From contig CAUFBM010000018.1 of the NCBI GenBank assembly GCA_959023295.1, positions 1-43,603 of the forward strand: a stretch of DNA of 43,603 nt. Reading direction: 5' to 3'. The DNA is from an uncultured Collinsella sp. GTDB lineage: Bacteria > Actinomycetota > Coriobacteriia > Coriobacteriales > Coriobacteriaceae. How positions within the stretch are numbered: the first letter of the stretch is position 1; each line of letters begins with the position of its first letter. Both the position numbers and the translations under genes were made by a program. The notes under the pieces were generated by a model. The model was not told the origin of the DNA and ran no database searches. It saw nothing but the letters and a program-made list of their open reading frames with translations. Positions 40,514 to 43,603 of the stretch are shown piece after piece.

Positions 40514-43252
40514 GTGGCAGACGATATCAACAATAACGAGGGTATGGACGAGGCCGGCGATGCCGGTATGCCCGACGATCTGAGGCGCCTGCTTGCCCGT
40601 GCTGAGCAGGGCGAGGACGGCGATCCGGACGCCTATAACCCCGATGCCGATGATGACGAGGAAGAGGACGACGGTGAGCTCGAGGAGAGCTTTGGCGAAG
40701 TCGACCGTGGCGCCTCGGCCGGCGAGGATATCAATGGCGGCCAGCTCCAGATTTCGGAGTTCGGTCGCGAGATGAAGCAGTCGTTTATCGAGTATTCGAT
40801 GTCGGTCATCACGGCGCGCGCCCTGCCGGACGTGCGCGACGGCCTAAAGCCGGTGCACCGCCGCATCCTGTACGCGATGAACGAGAGCGGCATCTACCCC
40901 AACCGTCCGCACAAGAAGTCGGCCTGGACGGTCGGCGAAGTTATCGGTAAGTACCACCCGCATGGCGACTTCGCGGTCTACGAGGCCATGGTCCGCCTGG
41001 CGCAGTGGTTCTCCATGCGCACGCCGCTCATCGACGGTCACGGCAACTTCGGCAACATCGACGGCGACGGCGCGGCAGCCATGCGTTACACCGAGAGCCG
41101 CCTGGCAAAGCCCGCCATGGAGCTGCTGCGTGACCTGCAGAAGGATACCGTCGACTGGCAGCCCAACTACGACGAATCACTCGCCGAGCCCGTGGCACTG
41201 CCTGCGCGCTTCCCCAACCTGCTGGTCAACGGCAGCCAGGGCATCGCCGTCGGCATGGCCACCAACATCGCCCCGCACAACCTCACCGAGGCGATCGAGG
41301 CCACCTGCTACCTGATCGACAACCCCGAAGCCACCGTCGACGAGCTCATGCAGATCATGCCCGGTCCGGACTTCCCCACCGGCGCCATCATCATGGGCAG
41401 CGCCGGCATTAAGCAGAGCTACGAGACCGGCCGCGGCTCCATTACCGTGCGCGCCAAGGCTCACGTGGAGTCCACCAAGACCGGCCGCAGCCGCCTGGTC
41501 TTTACCGAGATCCCCTACATGGTCAACAAGGGCACTCTGCAGGAGAAGATCGCCCAGCTCGTCAACGACAAGCGCATCGAGGGCATCTCGGATATGCGCG
41601 ATGAGTCCAACCAGAAGGGTATCCGTCTGGTCATCGAACTCAAGAAGGGCGTCATCCCGCAGGTCGTGCTCAACAACCTGTACAAGTACACCTCGCTGCA
41701 GACGACCTTTGGCGCCAACAACCTGGCGCTTGTCAACGGCGTTCCCAAATGCCTGAGTCTGCGCGAGATGCTGCAGCACTACATCGACCACCAGGTCGAC
41801 GTCGTCACCCGCCGCACCCGCTTCGACCTTAAGAAGGCCCAGGCCCGCGCGCATATCCTTGAGGGCTACCTGATGGCCCTTGACCATATCGACGAGGTCA
41901 TCAGCATCATCCGCTCCTCGCAGACCGACTCCGAGGCCAGCAGCCGCCTGATCGAGCGCTTTGGCTTTACGCCCGAGCAGACCACGGCCATCCTCGAGAT
42001 GAAGCTGCGCCGCCTGACCGGCCTGGAGCGCGACAAGATCCAGGAAGAGCTGGACGGCCTGCGCCGCGCCATCGCCTACTACGAGGACCTGCTGGCGCAC
42101 GAGGAGAAGATCCTGGGCGTCATTAAGGAAGAGATGCGCGAGATCTCCAAGAAGTTCGGCGATAAGCGCCGCACCGAGATCAGCCAGGTCGAGAAGGACC
42201 TGGACGTCGAGGACCTCATTGCCGATGAGGACATGGTCGTGACCATCACCCACACCGGCTATGTCAAGCGCATCCCGGTGGCCGCCTACCGAGCCCAGAA
42301 GCGCGGCGGCAAGGGCGTGTCGGGCGTCAACCTCAAAGAGGACGATGTCATCGACGAGATGTTCATCGCGTCCACGCACGAGTACGTGCTGTTCTTCTCG
42401 AGCAAGGGTAAGGTCTATCGCCTGAAGGTGCACGAGCTGCCGGTGGGTACGCGCCAGGCGCGCGGTACCGCGATCGTCAACCTGCTGCCCTTCGAGGAGG
42501 GCGAGAAGATCGCGAGCGTCATCAGCTGCCGCGAGTTCCCTGCCGACGAGTACCTGATGTTTGCCACCAAGAGCGGCATGGTCAAGAAGACCGTGATGAG
42601 CGCATATGACCGCAGCCGCCGCGACGGCCTGATCGCTATCAACCTGCGTGACGACGACGCGCTGCTGAACGTGCGCCGCGTGCGCGAGGGCGACAAGATT
42701 ATCCTGGCCACCACCGCGGGCAAGGCGATCATGTTCTCCGAGGAGCAGGTGCGCGCCACCGGCCGCGATACTAGCGGCGTTCGCGGTATCGGTATGAAGG
42801 ACGGCGTGAGCGTTCTGGGCATGGAAGTCACTAACGGCAACGGCGATTTATTCGTCATCACCGAGCGAGGCTACGGCAAGCGCACGCCGGTCGCGGACTA
42901 CCCGGAGCAGAACCGCGGCGGCCAGGGCGTCTACACCATCCAAATGACCGAGCGTAAGGGTAACCTCGCGGCCATGAAGACGGTGGGCCCGCAGCACGAG
43001 CTGTTCATCGTGACGGAGGGCGCGACGGTCATTCGCGTCAAGACCGACGAGATCAGCCAGACTGGCCGCGCTACCCAGGGCGTCAAGATGATGACCGTCG
43101 ACGACAACGACCGTATCTGCGCCGTAGCCCGCATGACGGCCGCCAAGGAGAAGCCCGAAGGCGAAGGCGCCGAGGCCGCAGCCGACACCGAAGAGGCCCC
43201 AGTCGACCTAGGCGACGGCAACGACATGCCAGAGGATCTCCTAGACGAGTAA
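40514..43252 (+). CDS. gyrA: DNA gyrase subunit A
   Basis: 912 residues. Cutting and rejoining subunit with catalytic Tyr192 (AAMRYTESRLA). An acidic, low-complexity extension of about 75 residues precedes the usual start (SEFGREMKQSFIEYSMSVI). The quinolone pocket reads HPHGDFAVYEAMVR: Phe153 and Glu157 stand where E. coli has Ser83 and Asp87. The C-terminal domain begins after the coiled coil and carries the GyrA box as QKRGGKG, needed for DNA wrapping. The acidic tail (EKPEGEGAEAAADTEE...) is typical. GTG start with GAGGAGG. Confidence 0.97.
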   Translation: MADDINNNEGMDEAGDAGMPDDLRRLLARAEQGEDGDPDAYNPDADDDEEEDDGELEESFGEVDRGASAGEDINGGQLQISEFGREMKQSFIEYSMSVITARALPDVRDGLKPVHRRILYAMNESGIYPNRPHKKSAWTVGEVIGKYHPHGDFAVYEAMVRLAQWFSMRTPLIDGHGNFGNIDGDGAAAMRYTESRLAKPAMELLRDLQKDTVDWQPNYDESLAEPVALPARFPNLLVNGSQGIAVGMATNIAPHNLTEAIEATCYLIDNPEATVDELMQIMPGPDFPTGAIIMGSAGIKQSYETGRGSITVRAKAHVESTKTGRSRLVFTEIPYMVNKGTLQEKIAQLVNDKRIEGISDMRDESNQKGIRLVIELKKGVIPQVVLNNLYKYTSLQTTFGANNLALVNGVPKCLSLREMLQHYIDHQVDVVTRRTRFDLKKAQARAHILEGYLMALDHIDEVISIIRSSQTDSEASSRLIERFGFTPEQTTAILEMKLRRLTGLERDKIQEELDGLRRAIAYYEDLLAHEEKILGVIKEEMREISKKFGDKRRTEISQVEKDLDVEDLIADEDMVVTITHTGYVKRIPVAAYRAQKRGGKGVSGVNLKEDDVIDEMFIASTHEYVLFFSSKGKVYRLKVHELPVGTRQARGTAIVNLLPFEEGEKIASVISCREFPADEYLMFATKSGMVKKTVMSAYDRSRRDGLIAINLRDDDALLNVRRVREGDKIILATTAGKAIMFSEEQVRATGRDTSGVRGIGMKDGVSVLGMEVTNGNGDLFVITERGYGKRTPVADYPEQNRGGQGVYTIQMTERKGNLAAMKTVGPQHELFIVTEGATVIRVKTDEISQTGRATQGVKMMTVDDNDRICAVARMTAAKEKPEGEGAEAAADTEEAPVDLGDGNDMPEDLLDE

Positions 43253-43292
43253 GAGGCCCTAGCTGGTAGAAAATATCAGACCCCATATATCG

Positions 43293-43325
43293 GCGGTCGG
43301 CGCACTGCGCGCCGACCGCTTTTTT
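43293..43325 (+). terminator. Terminator of gyrA
   Basis: GCGGTCGGCGC-ACTGC-GCGCCGACCGC (perfect 11-bp stem) followed by TTTTTT. Confidence 0.93.
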
Positions 43326-43343
43326 GACAATCTTGAACCTCGC

Positions 43344-43480
43344 GTCGGCCCCGGCTGCCCGGCGGCATGCGAAGTCGCCTGCTCGGACAGTCCTGCTCGC
43401 ACGGAGAGCACATTAAGTGCTCTCCGGCTCGTGCGGAACTCGCGATCGACTTCGCATGCCGCCGGGCAGCCGGGGCCGAC
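43344..43480. repeat. Large palindromic element with 34-bp perfect inverted repeats
   Basis: 43344-43377 and 43447-43480 are exact reverse complements over 34 bp. A second perfect hairpin, CGGAGAGCAC-ATTAA-GTGCTCTCCG (43402-43426), lies in the middle. No gene is inside. It lies between the gyrA terminator and the tRNA-Ile promoter. Confidence 0.9.
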
Positions 43481-43507
43481 ACCCCTCAAAGATTTTCAAA
43501 AAAGTTG

Positions 43508-43537
43508 TTGACGCGCGCGTAACGACTCGTCTAATAT
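43508..43537 (+). promoter_or_regulatory. Promoter of tRNA-Ile
   Basis: -35 TTGACG (43508-43513) and -10 TAATAT (43532-43537) with an 18-bp spacer, 14 bp before the tRNA. Confidence 0.8.
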
Positions 43538-43551
43538 ATCCCTTGCGCGAT

Positions 43552-43603
43552 GGACCTGTAGCTCAGTTGGTTAGAGCGTCCGGCTGATAACCGGGAGGTC
43601 ACA
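43552..43603 (+). tRNA. tRNA-Ile(GAT), cut by the window end
   Basis: The 5' part is complete to the variable loop: acceptor 5' strand GGACCTG, D arm GCTC...GAGC, anticodon loop CTGATAA (anticodon GAT). A tRNA-Ile right after gyrA is common in Actinobacteria, often followed by tRNA-Ala. Confidence 0.93.

Noticed and set aside
41177..42433. Minus-strand frame of 418 codons opposite gyrA
   Set aside because: Antisense to gyrA, explained by strong third-position GC.
38311..43252. Possible topoisomerase IV (parE/parC) instead of gyrase
   Set aside because: A QKRGGKG GyrA box and the position next to recF identify gyrase.

Overview
The window looks like the chromosomal replication-origin region of a moderately high-GC actinobacterium of class Coriobacteriia, most probably Collinsella or a close relative. 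This rests on gene order (rlmN / parB-parA-rsmG-jag-yidC-yidD-rnpA-rpmH / oriC / dnaA-dnaN-recF-DUF721-gyrB-gyrA / tRNA-Ile), on an ATPase gene between rpmH and dnaA, on tandem WYL regulators of the PafB/PafC kind, and on an LPXTG surface protein. The genus is an inference from memory of such genomes; no 16S or database comparison was possible.

Layout. 1-570: non-coding, with tRNA-Lys(TTT) on the minus strand and a duplicated tRNA 3' end plus terminator behind it. 598-11699, all minus strand: an M29 aminopeptidase; purC with a small two-helix membrane protein; a two-component system (OmpR-type regulator and HAMP kinase); a Tat lipoprotein overlapping a TSCPD-domain gene; a solute-binding protein translationally coupled to a membrane diguanylate cyclase; purB. 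11700-12330: a repeat array of about 130-bp units carrying copies of the tRNA-Gly 3' end, then tRNA-Gly(TCC). 12628-16059: a 1143-residue thioester/CnaB/LPATG surface adhesin. 16122-19460: a small membrane protein and an M28-peptidase-like membrane protein split by a disordered insert of roughly 600 residues. 19658-21584: tandem WYL regulators. 21581-25434: an exonuclease-DinG helicase fusion overlapping ddl. 25520-26572: rlmN.

Origin region. 26765-31801 (minus) is the classic parB-parA-rsmG-jag-yidC-yidD-rnpA-rpmH block, with three perfect parS sites between rsmG and parA. From 32147 everything is on the plus strand: a GHKL ATPase fused through a Q/P/Y-rich linker to a winged helix, then dnaA, dnaN, recF, a DUF721/DciA-like gene, gyrB and gyrA. 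DnaA-box-like TTTTCAACA motifs lie upstream of the ATPase gene and between dnaA and dnaN. The second gap also holds five consecutive DnaA-trio triplets, so the unwinding element is probably there. The window ends inside tRNA-Ile(GAT), preceded by a strong promoter and a 34-bp perfect inverted repeat.

How it works together: origin melting (DnaA, possibly the GHKL-winged-helix protein), helicase-loading (DUF721), clamp, gyrase and ParABS segregation are encoded in one 17-kb stretch, with gene orientation diverging from the origin. The points most worth following up are the origin-linked GHKL ATPase, the altered DnaA recognition motif matched by altered DnaA boxes, the tRNA-3'-end repeats at two tRNA loci, and the degenerate M28 protein.
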